Positions 43,344 to 51,238 of a DNA stretch of 64,000 nt are shown piece by piece. Under the pieces are notes generated by a model. That model saw only the letters and a program-made list of their open reading frames with translations. It was not told the DNA's origin and ran no database searches. The first letter of the stretch is position 1; each line of letters opens with the position of its first letter. The position numbers and the translations under genes are program-made. Origin of the DNA: Prevotella sp. P5-108 (GTDB taxonomy: Bacteria; Bacteroidota; Bacteroidia; Bacteroidales; Bacteroidaceae). The DNA is taken from contig NZ_NPJJ01000028.1 of the NCBI RefSeq assembly GCF_002251385.1, positions 1-64,000 on the forward strand, written 5' to 3'.

Positions 43344-44633
43344 CTATCCTTTTATTGATTGATACTCTTCTGGGAAGTCTTTCTTTAGCATGGCAAGGAA
43401 AGCATACTGATACATCGAACCGACAAAGTGTGCCATGCTTGGCAAAGGTCTCTTGGTTGCCCTGTCAAAGAGTGAACTCCAGATATGATTTAGCTCGTCC
43501 TCCCTAAAGCCGTTATCCATTCCCCGATGCAGATAAACATGTTTAAGGCATTCCGCTTCAAGTGGGTTCTGGCCAGACATCAGCTGAACAATCCTTGCTG
43601 ACTCTTTCCAAGTCATACCTATCCAGCCCGTCATGAACCAGCAGACATCCTCTCTATATAGGAATCCGTATGGGAATCGCCATTTGTCAAATAGCCGTAC
43701 TACACCGTGCTTCTTCTTATAGTCTTCAATGTTATGGACGTGAATTTCGTAAATCAGCCGTGCACTGTATAGGGCAGTAATGGTAAGCAGGTCTTCCATA
43801 GAAGTTATCTTACCGAAAAGTATCTCAGCCATTTCCTTTGCCAACTTGTCACCAAAGAAAGGAATGCTTCTGTCTTCTTCATCAAACAATGTCTGATAAC
43901 CATTTGAATAATACAGAATGTTTGCACTTCCACGATGATACATGTCTGGACATACCTTGCCAGCCTTGACGATTTCATGTTGAATGCGCTTGATGCGAGT
44001 CAGCGTATCTGAGCGGATGACGTTAAATCTGAATATATGTATGTTGTCTGTCGGCTCAACATCACCGTCAATGCAAAGCGTATCTAATCCGTCATCTCCT
44101 TCCACTTCATAAACCTTATAATGTTCTGCTACACCATCAGGACAGACAACTATAGAATAGCCTTTCTGCTTCTTCCTATATCCACGAAACGTATTGATTT
44201 CTTCTTCACTCTGAATGTTGTCTATGTCTGATGTGCGGGCAACATTGTCATACCCGAATACTTCTGTAGCCTTGAAATATGCCCAGTCATAGGTATCTTC
44301 ATCAACCTCAATGTCCATCGTCGTATCACTATCTTCATCGCCCCAAAAGTCTATCGGTGTAAGGCTGATACTTCCAAGGCAAATGTTAGTAATTCCAAGT
44401 GCATGACAAACATGCGAAGCGGTCATCCATCTGCGGCCTGGTCCGATAAGTGCATCAGGCATAGACGTTAGTTCTTTCACGTATCGGTGCATCGTCAAGA
44501 AGTAATCGACCTGCTTCCTATTCTCAATAAAAGTGAGTTCCTGTAACAAGGTAAATGTTCTGACTCCACGATTGGGAATGCTCTCTTTCCCTTCTATGAC
44601 GAGCTTTCTTAATTGTTCTATTGCTGTTTCCAT
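43344..44633 (-). CDS. Catalytically degenerate DnaE-like (Pol III alpha) core protein
   Basis: A 429-residue protein that aligns along its length with the palm and fingers of DnaE, without PHP, tau-binding or OB domains (DnaE is about 1160-1250 residues). Matches: GPGRRWMTASHVCHALGITN (64-83) to GPGRGSAAG...LGIT; TMDIEVDEDTYD (105-116) to MPDIDVDFDDDG; IFRFNVIRSDTLT (200-212) to IKMDFLGLKTLS; GFLYREDVCWFM (323-334) to GITVYQEQVMLL; LNHIW, then YQYAFLAMLKKDFPEEY to YQTAYLKANYPAEY. Active-site Asp 2 and 3 appear changed (E109, N204), so no polymerase activity is expected. It abuts the FtsZ-like gene and follows the 341-residue gene by seven bases. Confidence 0.75.
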   Translation of the reverse strand: METAIEQLRKLVIEGKESIPNRGVRTFTLLQELTFIENRKQVDYFLTMHRYVKELTSMPDALIGPGRRWMTASHVCHALGITNICLGSISLTPIDFWGDEDSDTTMDIEVDEDTYDWAYFKATEVFGYDNVARTSDIDNIQSEEEINTFRGYRKKQKGYSIVVCPDGVAEHYKVYEVEGDDGLDTLCIDGDVEPTDNIHIFRFNVIRSDTLTRIKRIQHEIVKAGKVCPDMYHRGSANILYYSNGYQTLFDEEDRSIPFFGDKLAKEMAEILFGKITSMEDLLTITALYSARLIYEIHVHNIEDYKKKHGVVRLFDKWRFPYGFLYREDVCWFMTGWIGMTWKESARIVQLMSGQNPLEAECLKHVYLHRGMDNGFREDELNHIWSSLFDRATKRPLPSMAHFVGSMYQYAFLAMLKKDFPEEYQSIKG

Positions 44634-44640
44634 ATAGTAG

Positions 44641-45666
44641 TTATTTTACTAATGGGTTATTGGAATTGTATGCAGCATAACTGATGACCACTTGATTACC
44701 AAGTGCAGGGTCATAGTCAAGGATGAGGTCGCCATACTTGCGTCCTTCTGCCAACAGATTGCATAAAAGAATCTCGTCTTCCGTCAGAACTTCATGCTCT
44801 GTTCCTGTGACAAGACGGACAACGATTCCGTCCATCTTTGGTATCATATCATACGATGTAAACAACTCGTATAGATACTTTGCGCCACTTTTACCATTAG
44901 AGGCATACGACATGATTTCCTCAGTACAGAACAACTCAGAATGGAAAAGCTCACAGAGTTGTTCAACGAGTATATAGTTTCTGACACCTTTCAATGCCGG
45001 TATGGCTTGAACTATAAAATCACTGATAACGGACATTCGCTCATAGTAGTGTTCCAAGAACTCTATTCTAAAATGTTTCTTCCGTTTTATTCTGTTCATG
45101 GGAGTGCTACCCAAGAACATAGAGTCCTTCGCTTGTTTGATAAGCTCTGCTTTCTTCGACTTGGATAGTTGTCTTATGGTCGGTATGAAGCCACCATGTT
45201 CTCGTATTATACTGAAATTCTGTAAAGCTTTTGCTTTATAGTACAAGCTATCGTCCCATCTGTTTAACGTATCTAAGTCCAAATCTTCGGTTCTGAAGCG
45301 TTCTTTTACATGTTTTTCAACGAATCCATAGAAAGATGTATGCCACAAGCAACAAGCAGCCAGTTCTTCTTTGGTTGCTTTTACGTCTAGTGCTACTATC
45401 AACTCTTTGGTAAGCGAGTGCTCCCACAAGTCACCCTCCATCGGATAAGCGTTAAGATGCAGTCCGCTACCGTCCTCCCAGTCTTCCATGGTTATGTGAC
45501 ACACCTTGTCATTGGCATCCTCATGGAAAACTGGTTGTAACAGACGCAGCATGTCAATATGGATTTTGTACCAGCCAAGACTTTGCCTCATGTCTGGGTA
45601 CATCCTGACAATATGAGGAGCCACATCCTCATACCGTACGCTGTCTAGAAGTTCCTTGAATGTCAT
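44641..45666 (-). CDS. Unknown 341-residue protein in the DnaE-like operon
   Basis: Not recognised with confidence. It begins MTFKELLDSVRYEDVAPHIV, which recalls the N-terminus of DUF6557-type proteins. A helical middle has ELAACCLWHTSFYGFVEKHV and a basic stretch MNRIKRKKHFRIEFLEHYYE (about 190-210). The C-terminus has LILDYDPALGNQVVISYA. There is no signal peptide, membrane segment or nucleotide-binding motif. Tight spacing (one base from the upstream gene, seven to the DnaE-like gene) makes it part of the same system. Confidence 0.5.
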   Translation of the reverse strand: MTFKELLDSVRYEDVAPHIVRMYPDMRQSLGWYKIHIDMLRLLQPVFHEDANDKVCHITMEDWEDGSGLHLNAYPMEGDLWEHSLTKELIVALDVKATKEELAACCLWHTSFYGFVEKHVKERFRTEDLDLDTLNRWDDSLYYKAKALQNFSIIREHGGFIPTIRQLSKSKKAELIKQAKDSMFLGSTPMNRIKRKKHFRIEFLEHYYERMSVISDFIVQAIPALKGVRNYILVEQLCELFHSELFCTEEIMSYASNGKSGAKYLYELFTSYDMIPKMDGIVVRLVTGTEHEVLTEDEILLCNLLAEGRKYGDLILDYDPALGNQVVISYAAYNSNNPLVK

Positions 45667-45667
45667 A

Positions 45668-45967
45668 TCAAACCTTTTTGTTGACTTCTATGTTAATCTC
45701 AGTCTCAAACTTCCGTACATATATGAAGTCAGTGATAGCGAAGTTCATGTGGTCAAAGAGGTTGTGAAATGCACTATGAAGGTGCCACAGATTGCGCCCA
45801 AAGTTCTTCTCGTTCTTCACCTTGCAAGGGGTGAAGTTCTCATTTATCATGCTTTTACGCAAGGATAACAGGCAGTCGCAATCGGAATAATCGTGCCGAT
45901 TGTCGTTGTATTTCCATAGAATCTCTCTCTCGATGAGTTCAATGTCGTAATCATGTAAGTGAACCAT
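45668..45967 (-). CDS. Unknown 99-residue protein, first gene of the DnaE-like operon
   Basis: A 99-residue protein starting MVHLHDYDIELIEREILWKY, with a conserved-looking NFGRNLWHLHSAFHNLFDHM helix. No family is recognised. The frame is open further upstream, but ATG at 45967 lies after a hairpin terminator, so it is the first gene of the operon. One base separates it from the 341-residue gene. Confidence 0.5.
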   Translation of the reverse strand: MVHLHDYDIELIEREILWKYNDNRHDYSDCDCLLSLRKSMINENFTPCKVKNEKNFGRNLWHLHSAFHNLFDHMNFAITDFIYVRKFETEINIEVNKKV

Positions 45968-46005
45968 ATTGCTGCTTCTTTTCAAATTACACTGCAAAAT
46001 AAACA

Positions 46006-46036
46006 AAGACCTCCGCCAACTGGTGGCAGAGGTCAA
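46006..46036 (-). terminator. Terminator between the UDG-like unit and the DnaE-like operon
   Basis: GACCTC(T)GCCACC and its complement around an AGTT loop form a strong hairpin; on the minus strand it is followed by TTTGTTTATTTTG. The T-rich end also contains a -7-like box for the downstream gene. Confidence 0.75.
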
Positions 46037-46064
46037 AGGAAAGTGATGTTATTGTGAAAAATAA

Positions 46065-47264
46065 TTATATCTTCTGGATTTCTTCTTTTAAATCTTTTAT
46101 TTCCTTGCAAATACCTTCTATAATCTCGTTGTCATTATTGCCAAATTGAGAAAACACTTTTTTCCCAATCCAAACCTTTTCAGAAGTATTGTATCCCCGT
46201 CCTTTCAATATTTCTTTTAATTTATGGACTTCTTTATCTTGGTTGTTGTCATAACCCTTAGTATCATAGTCAATGTGTCTTATTGCTATATAACCTTTCT
46301 CTTTATCTGTTATCGTTATTCCATATTGATTATTCAACTTATACCTATGGTTCTTTTCTTCATAGGCCTCAAGATTGCATTCTGATATAACTTTTTCTAC
46401 GAGAATCCTCACATCCGATATCTTTATTTGCCTCTTTTTATTGTGGATCCTCTCTTCATATTCTTTGATCTGTTTAGCGCATTCTTTTTGTATCAATGCG
46501 ATATCAATATGCTCATAATTATCTGAACTAATGAGGTATGGAATGACCGAAGCAACAAGATTCAACTCTTCATTTGTTTTATATGCTGGGTGTGGGATAC
46601 CAATACATAGTTTTCCATTAAGAACACCTACATAAATATTACCACAAACAATCTTGTATTTGAACTGGATATTTTCTGACATTTTTGACAAATTTAAAAG
46701 TCTTTCAAAGCATTTCTTTCCACTAAGGAATATCAAATGCTTGGATTTGGTTATATTTATTAAATGAAGTGTATATGGGATTGTCTCTACTAATAAGGTA
46801 TCGCTTATCTCATCTGCTTTTGGGGTACTGAAAAATGATGCGTTCGTGACAATAATTTTACTATCATCTTCTATTATTTCATTCAAATTAGTCTGTGACA
46901 AGCATCTTTTCAAGCCTTTCCAATAGCCCCATTTTCTATGATTCTCCCATGACGAGGGTTTACCTTCTTCCCTGCAGTAATTACCTTTAAGCAAATGATT
47001 CTGGTCTTGATTATTATTGTACAAGTATGACCAGTTTTTATTTTCACATTGCTCCTTGTAAGTACCTCCACTACCCGGATTAATTCCAACAATCATCAAT
47101 TCCGGTTTTTCTGAAATCAGAGAAAGATCAGATTGGGTATAATATGCTAGATTTACCTCCTTACGACTCGCAATTTCATGATACTCTCTGACGGTTTTTT
47201 CAGCCCATTGTACAATTTCTTCTTGAATGTTCATAACTTCATCGGGATTATAATTAGAATACAT
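46065..47264 (-). CDS. Uracil-DNA-glycosylase-superfamily-like protein
   Basis: A 399-residue protein. Residues 55-67 (ELMIVGINPGSGG) match the UDG motif 1 of the GxNPG type, and CIGIPHPAYKT (220-230) matches motif 3 (HPA/HPS), with strand LIFLSGKKCFERLL between them. UDG enzymes remove deaminated or modified bases. The order and spacing of the motifs fit a family 4/5/6-type fold with insertions. The C-terminal 130 residues are a separate domain with no recognised motif. It overlaps the upstream acidic protein gene by 11 bases. Confidence 0.65.
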   Translation of the reverse strand: MYSNYNPDEVMNIQEEIVQWAEKTVREYHEIASRKEVNLAYYTQSDLSLISEKPELMIVGINPGSGGTYKEQCENKNWSYLYNNNQDQNHLLKGNYCREEGKPSSWENHRKWGYWKGLKRCLSQTNLNEIIEDDSKIIVTNASFFSTPKADEISDTLLVETIPYTLHLINITKSKHLIFLSGKKCFERLLNLSKMSENIQFKYKIVCGNIYVGVLNGKLCIGIPHPAYKTNEELNLVASVIPYLISSDNYEHIDIALIQKECAKQIKEYEERIHNKKRQIKISDVRILVEKVISECNLEAYEEKNHRYKLNNQYGITITDKEKGYIAIRHIDYDTKGYDNNQDKEVHKLKEILKGRGYNTSEKVWIGKKVFSQFGNNDNEIIEGICKEIKDLKEEIQKI

Positions 47265-47583
47265 CTGTTTGGTAGATTTGTTTCACAGTTATCTCATCTT
47301 TATCTAACTGGTAGATGCCAGAAGGCAAATCATCTTGGATTACCTCTCGCTCATAATAATCCATATCCTCATCTACTAAGACTTTTTTATAATAATTCTG
47401 CTCGTCTTGTTCAATTCTACCAGTAAAACATTGGGGAATCTCAAAAGACTCGCCATCATTTACTTCTATTGGATAAGCTTCCTGGCCTTGCTGTCCTAAA
47501 AGCTCTTCCTCATTGGTATCATTATAGTCAAGACCAAAATCTTCACAAATACTTTCTATGGTTGGCATTATTAATACAAACAT
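47254..47583 (-). CDS. Acidic hypothetical protein
   Basis: A 109-residue, strongly acidic protein (many Asp, Glu, Gln), with IESICEDFGLDYNDTNEEEL near the start and VLVDEDMDYYEREVIQDD later. No family is recognised. Its charge suggests a DNA mimic or a partner of the UDG-like protein, whose start it overlaps by 11 bases. Start may be ATG at 47583 or at 47568 (MPTIES). Confidence 0.45.
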   Translation of the reverse strand: MFVLIMPTIESICEDFGLDYNDTNEEELLGQQGQEAYPIEVNDGESFEIPQCFTGRIEQDEQNYYKKVLVDEDMDYYEREVIQDDLPSGIYQLDKDEITVKQIYQTDVF

Positions 47584-47610
47584 AACAATAAAAATTAAAA
47601 GTTAATCATT

Positions 47611-48102
47611 TTACAATATTTCTCTTGCTATCCATGCACAAGCTTCTGCATCTGCCAATGCATGGTGATGATCCTCTAAGCAATAACCACAGTCAGCAGC
47701 TACAGTTTGAAGCTGGTGGTTTTCTAAATCAGGGAGTACTCGCCGTGAGACACAAAGGGTGTCATAGAACTCATAGTCTGGATAGTCCATCTGATAGACG
47801 CGGAACACTGCCTTCAGACAACCTTCGTCAAAAGGCTTATTATGAGCAACGAGTGGTAAGTTCGTTATCAGAGGCTCTATCTGAGCCCATACTTTTGGAA
47901 AAACTGGTGCATCGTCAGTATCTTCATGGCAGAGACCATGAACCTGTGAGCACCAATAGTTATAATAGTTCGGTTCTGGTTGGATGAGAGAGTAGAACGA
48001 ATCTACTATCTCACCATTTCGTACAATGACGATACCAACAGAACAAACCGAAGAACGCTCGTTGTTAGCTGTCTCAAAATCTATTGCTGCAAAATCCTTC
48101 AT
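47611..48102 (-). CDS. DEDDh 3'-5' exonuclease (DnaQ/PolC type)
   Basis: A 163-residue stand-alone exonuclease of the DnaQ fold. FAAIDFETANNERSSVCSVG holds the Exo I D-x-E pair, LVAHNKPFDEGCL holds Exo II (N-x-x-x-D), and HHALADAEACAWI holds Exo III H-x-x-x-x-D. These are all catalytic residues, so it should be active. Family members degrade DNA or RNA ends or proofread. It overlaps the WYL regulator gene by four bases and lies 27 bases upstream of the acidic protein gene. Confidence 0.88.
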   Translation of the reverse strand: MKDFAAIDFETANNERSSVCSVGIVIVRNGEIVDSFYSLIQPEPNYYNYWCSQVHGLCHEDTDDAPVFPKVWAQIEPLITNLPLVAHNKPFDEGCLKAVFRVYQMDYPDYEFYDTLCVSRRVLPDLENHQLQTVAADCGYCLEDHHHALADAEACAWIAREIL

Positions 48103-49040
48103 TTCGGGTCATCTTTGTATTTGTTCCACATTCTTTTTATCTTACCGGCAATCTCCTTGCGGAGCCAGTAGGGTTCAAGTACCTCCATGTCTTCTCCATT
48201 CCAAAGCAGTTCCTGCTGGAAGTCGAACTCTGGACGGAGATTAAAGGTGAATATGCTGTATTCTTCATTACGTTCAATCTCTTCCTGCGACTCGTGCATC
48301 TTCAAATCACGGATGTAGTTGGCTTGTCCTGCTGATACTTTCAGTTTGACTGGTTGTACCTTCACAGACTGTTCAGCAATGATTCCAAAGCAGCCGTCAA
48401 AGAAATCCTCTGCCGTCCAGTTCTTTGGCATTTCAAAAGTCTCGTCTGTTGCATGAAGATATTTGATACGATCAAGGGAATAGATGCGTGGCCCCTGCTC
48501 GTAATAATAAGAATATGTGCTGCGAGCCACCAAGTACCAACGCTGGCGGAACAGCTTCACGCAATAGGGTTGCACGTCGAAATTGTTCTCTTCGTCCTTC
48601 CAGTAGCTGTGATAGGTGATGTTCAGGATACGATTTTCCTTCATAGCCTCAATGATGGGCTGAAGGTAGTTCTGGCCAGACGGCACGTATTCCAGAATGA
48701 TGCGGTCTTTGATGCTCTGACTGTTGGCTAAGGCATTGCTCACACAGAAAGTATTATATAACCATGAACGGAGTCCGTTCTTACTGATATCCTCTTCGTT
48801 TTCGATGTAATAACGGTATTCGCCTCGGTTTTCGTTGACTATGTTGATGCCGAACATATCCCAGATGACATAACGCCAGTTGTCGAAGGTGCGCTTGGGA
48901 ATATCGACCCCTCTGCTGATGTCATCTCGCAGCCACAGCTCGTTCAGTTCCTTGAACGAGATTTTACGTCTGCGATAGATAGTTTCTATCACCCAGACAT
49001 ATTTGCTTATTAGGCTTTGCCCTCTATCGTTATTAATCAT
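48099..49040 (-). CDS. WYL-domain transcriptional regulator
   Basis: A 313-residue regulator with an N-terminal winged helix (ISRGVDIPKRTFDNWRYVIW), a WYL domain with LNITYHSYWKDEENNFDVQP followed by KLFRQRWYLVARS, and a C-terminal extension (WCX-like) with LLWNGEDMEVLEPYWLRKEI. WYL proteins bind nucleic-acid or nucleotide ligands and often control phage-defence operons (BrxR, CapW). It is the first gene of the WYL-exonuclease-acidic protein-UDG-like unit, and a promoter lies just upstream. Confidence 0.87.
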   Translation of the reverse strand: MINNDRGQSLISKYVWVIETIYRRRKISFKELNELWLRDDISRGVDIPKRTFDNWRYVIWDMFGINIVNENRGEYRYYIENEEDISKNGLRSWLYNTFCVSNALANSQSIKDRIILEYVPSGQNYLQPIIEAMKENRILNITYHSYWKDEENNFDVQPYCVKLFRQRWYLVARSTYSYYYEQGPRIYSLDRIKYLHATDETFEMPKNWTAEDFFDGCFGIIAEQSVKVQPVKLKVSAGQANYIRDLKMHESQEEIERNEEYSIFTFNLRPEFDFQQELLWNGEDMEVLEPYWLRKEIAGKIKRMWNKYKDDPK

Positions 49041-49057
49041 ATTTTATGTTTTTTCTG

Positions 49058-49065
49058 CAAAATTA
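49058..49065 (-). promoter_or_regulatory. -7 box for the WYL unit
   Basis: The minus strand reads TAATTTTG 18 bases upstream of the WYL start codon, implying a short leader or none. Confidence 0.5.
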
Positions 49066-49134
49066 CTCTAAGGGTACGCCAAGCCGTGGCAGAGGTTGGA
49101 GAAAAAGTAGATTTTGTTAAAAATTCATCTACAT

Positions 49135-50187
49135 TCAACCTTTAGGGACATCTAAAGCTCGGAATTGTTCTTGAAGGTTCGTTATCTTTTCCATCAACTC
49201 GCCGAAAGTCAGAGGTTGCCCATAAATGAAGCTCTCCTTCATTTCGTTATAGTCAGCTTCGTAAGAGGACATCAGTTCGTCACTTGGTACAATCTGAATA
49301 GTGGCAGGTAGCTCTTTGTCGTAATCCACATAACCAACATGATAGAACTTGCGACGATGTTCCACAATCTCATGATAGAGCACCAAATCATTAAGAGCCA
49401 TTTCTGCGTATGGGGTTTGCATCAGTCTCTCCAAGTCGTAGAAGTGACGTGTCATTCTATGCGTTCTCGGTTCGTCCTTCTGGAACTCTTCACACAAGAG
49501 GAAAGCTTTTTCCAAGAAAGTCCTGGCGGGACTGACAGTGCGGATTGTCTGGACAAGGTCGGAATCCACATCTTCATCCTTGAAGGTCTGTTCTATAAGT
49601 GATGAAATTCTTCTCATCTCGTAAGGCTCGGACATTGACAACACGCTAATCTCTACTTTAACCGTTGGTATTGCGTATGCGGCTTGGCTATCGTAGAGTG
49701 AAGGATATTGAACATAAAGAACAGATGGGTCTTTATCGTGTGGAACCTTTTGGGGCTCACCATTTTCATTGGATATGTCATTGTCTGTGAGAACTGTTAC
49801 TTCAAGCCCCATTTCGACAAGTTTCGCCGATAACTCGTCTTTGAACTCGCCATACAAGAAGTCCTGTCCTTTCTCTCGAAGATTATGTATTTGCGTATTA
49901 CTGGTACAGCTTGCACAAGAGAGTTGCTTGACGTTCAGAAAATAGTCACGGCTCAATGCTAAATCAATATCTTCACTGAATCGGTTGATGATATCCCAGC
50001 CTTTACTGAGACTCGTACCACCTTTGAATAACAGATATTCTGATACACTGGAGTGAAAAAGGGCATACAACACTGCCGTTACCCACCAGTCCTTCTCGGC
50101 AGCAGCTTCATCAATTTGCCGTGCCTCGACCACACCTTGTATCATCGCCTTTCGCTCGTCGAGCGAGAAATCAATCCATTTACTCAT
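49135..50187 (-). CDS. AbiEii-type nucleotidyltransferase toxin
   Basis: A 350-residue protein of the AbiEii/type IV toxin family (DUF1814). LLFKGGTSLSKGWDIINRFS followed by EDIDLAL has the GGTS and D-x-D nucleotidyltransferase signature. A Lys and Asp-bearing strand follows in TVKVEISVLS, with the RTFLEKAFLL block downstream. Such toxins modify tRNA or other targets and block growth on phage infection. I chose ATG at 50187 (MSKWIDFSLDE), which overlaps the antitoxin stop by four bases; an upstream ATG at 50220 is inside the antitoxin gene. Confidence 0.85.
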   Translation of the reverse strand: MSKWIDFSLDERKAMIQGVVEARQIDEAAAEKDWWVTAVLYALFHSSVSEYLLFKGGTSLSKGWDIINRFSEDIDLALSRDYFLNVKQLSCASCTSNTQIHNLREKGQDFLYGEFKDELSAKLVEMGLEVTVLTDNDISNENGEPQKVPHDKDPSVLYVQYPSLYDSQAAYAIPTVKVEISVLSMSEPYEMRRISSLIEQTFKDEDVDSDLVQTIRTVSPARTFLEKAFLLCEEFQKDEPRTHRMTRHFYDLERLMQTPYAEMALNDLVLYHEIVEHRRKFYHVGYVDYDKELPATIQIVPSDELMSSYEADYNEMKESFIYGQPLTFGELMEKITNLQEQFRALDVPKG

Positions 50188-50780
50188 TTTATTCCTTTCT
50201 TTATAACTTGTCGCATCCATACAGGAGCCAACAACAAATCATATTCTATGGTGTCAGTCTCAGGAGTTTCCGAGAACAGTTGTCTAATCCTCGCTTCAAC
50301 ATCCTGAGTGATGTTATGCTCACCAATGCTGCGTAATGCTTGTACCAATTCTGGCATCAAACGTCCGCGGAATGCAAAGTTCTTAGGTGCCCCATGCTTC
50401 AGAGTCACTGTTCGATTCCCTAATTTCATTTTTCGCCCAGACCCAGTAGTCAGAAAAATAGTGTTCATGGGTACTTGTGTTGAGAATCCTAAGCGATTAG
50501 CAGCAGTGGCTCCCGTAGGTATAACTTTTGCCTTATCTCGTTTGGTAATCTCTTTCACTAATTCGTAAGCCGAAGGATAAAGGATGCCAAAACGTGTTTT
50601 ACGTGCCTTGACATACACGCCTTTGGCTATTCGTGTAATCAATCCTTCTTTCTCAAAGATGGCGAGCAGTTTTGTGACGTACTCGACATCATATTGGGGA
50701 AAAGAAGAAACAAAGAATATCTCGCCAAACTTACTGCGAGTAATCCTTTTTCTAATCTGTTGTACTACTGCATTCTCCAT
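50184..50780 (-). CDS. AbiEi/DUF6088-type antitoxin
   Basis: A 198-residue protein with an N-terminal winged helix (VTKLLAIFEKEGLITRIAKG) and the LYPSAYELVKEITKRDKAKV, PTGATAANRLGFSTQVPMNT segments typical of AbiEi-like antitoxins (DUF6088). These act by repressing their own promoter and by opposing the toxin. The stop overlaps the toxin start (ATGA). An 8-bp inverted repeat lies 21 bases upstream of its start, fitting autoregulation. Confidence 0.85.
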   Translation of the reverse strand: MENAVVQQIRKRITRSKFGEIFFVSSFPQYDVEYVTKLLAIFEKEGLITRIAKGVYVKARKTRFGILYPSAYELVKEITKRDKAKVIPTGATAANRLGFSTQVPMNTIFLTTGSGRKMKLGNRTVTLKHGAPKNFAFRGRLMPELVQALRSIGEHNITQDVEARIRQLFSETPETDTIEYDLLLAPVWMRQVIKKGIK

Positions 50781-50800
50781 CGATTTTGTATATAAATTAT

Positions 50801-50838
50801 GGTCGGAATGATAATAAATATTTCCGACCGCAAAGATA
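50801..50838 (-). promoter_or_regulatory. AbiE promoter with operator-like inverted repeat
   Basis: GGTCGGAA (50801-50808) and TTCCGACC (50822-50829) form a perfect inverted repeat. The minus-strand -7 box TATCTTTG (complement of 50831-50838) lies right beside it. AbiEi antitoxins bind inverted repeats at their promoter (known for the streptococcal system). Confidence 0.65.
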
Positions 50839-51050
50839 CAAAATTTCTTTTATACAGCACTACTTTAAGTGTTGAAATTAAGTTTCATTGGCAAATTATA
50901 GCGTTTTTCTTGCTGTATAGATGGCATTCCTATATAAATAATGTGTCGCTTTTTACATTAGGGGCAATATTGCCAGAAAAGACGACTTCAAGAATAAAAT
51001 ACCATGACTTAATCAATTTATTGCACACTTGCGGGCCATTTGGGGTTCAA
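50839..51050. other. Right arm of element 2 without a gene
   Basis: An AT-rich stretch between the AbiE promoter and the element end. No gene or RNA is seen. Confidence 0.4.
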
Positions 51051-51166
51051 AAAAGTTAAAAACGTTAAATGTTCGTCTTTTCCCCAATCTTTAGAATCTA
51101 GACAATCACTTTTCTATCGTTTAAAGTACAAGTAATTGATATAATGCGATTTACAAATACTCAGAC
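51051..51166. repeat. Right end of element 2
   Basis: Shares AAAAGTTAAA, ACGTTAAAT, CACTTTTCTATCG, TTTAAAG and ATACTC with the right end of element 1 (34241-34355) at matching distances; lengths differ by one base. The LRR frame resumes at TGC (51167). Confidence 0.75.
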
Positions 51167-51238
51167 TGCATGAACCTCAACCCACAAATCAAGAATGACA
51201 TCATCGAACGTTTTGGCACAAAAGTATTTAGCTTATGA
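51167..51238 (+). pseudogene. 3' end of the kinase-LRR gene (C-terminal cap)
   Basis: The frame is closed upstream by a stop at 51137 and has no good start except ATG at 51170. Read as a continuation of the LRR, Cys then MNLNPQIKNDIIERF and GTKVF-Ser-Leu-stop forms the short helical cap that ends BspA-type repeat arrays. The TGA overlaps the ATG of the DUF6939 gene (ATGA), as expected for the original operon. Joined to the two upstream pieces it completes a frame of 862 codons. Confidence 0.75.

Larger units (their letters stand above)
35690..51166. mobile_element. Integrative element 2, about 15.5 kb
   Basis: Left end TATTTAGAG follows codon TG of an LRR repeat, as in element 1. The right end matches element 1 over its last 115 bases and finishes ATACTC plus five bases before TGC (51167), where the LRR C-terminal cap resumes. 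It shares the regulator, integrase, TM protein and HTH genes with element 1 but has an initiator/DnaC pair and no relaxase that I can see. Cargo: DnaE-like/FtsZ-like operon, UDG-like/exonuclease/WYL unit, and AbiE pair. Confidence 0.83.
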
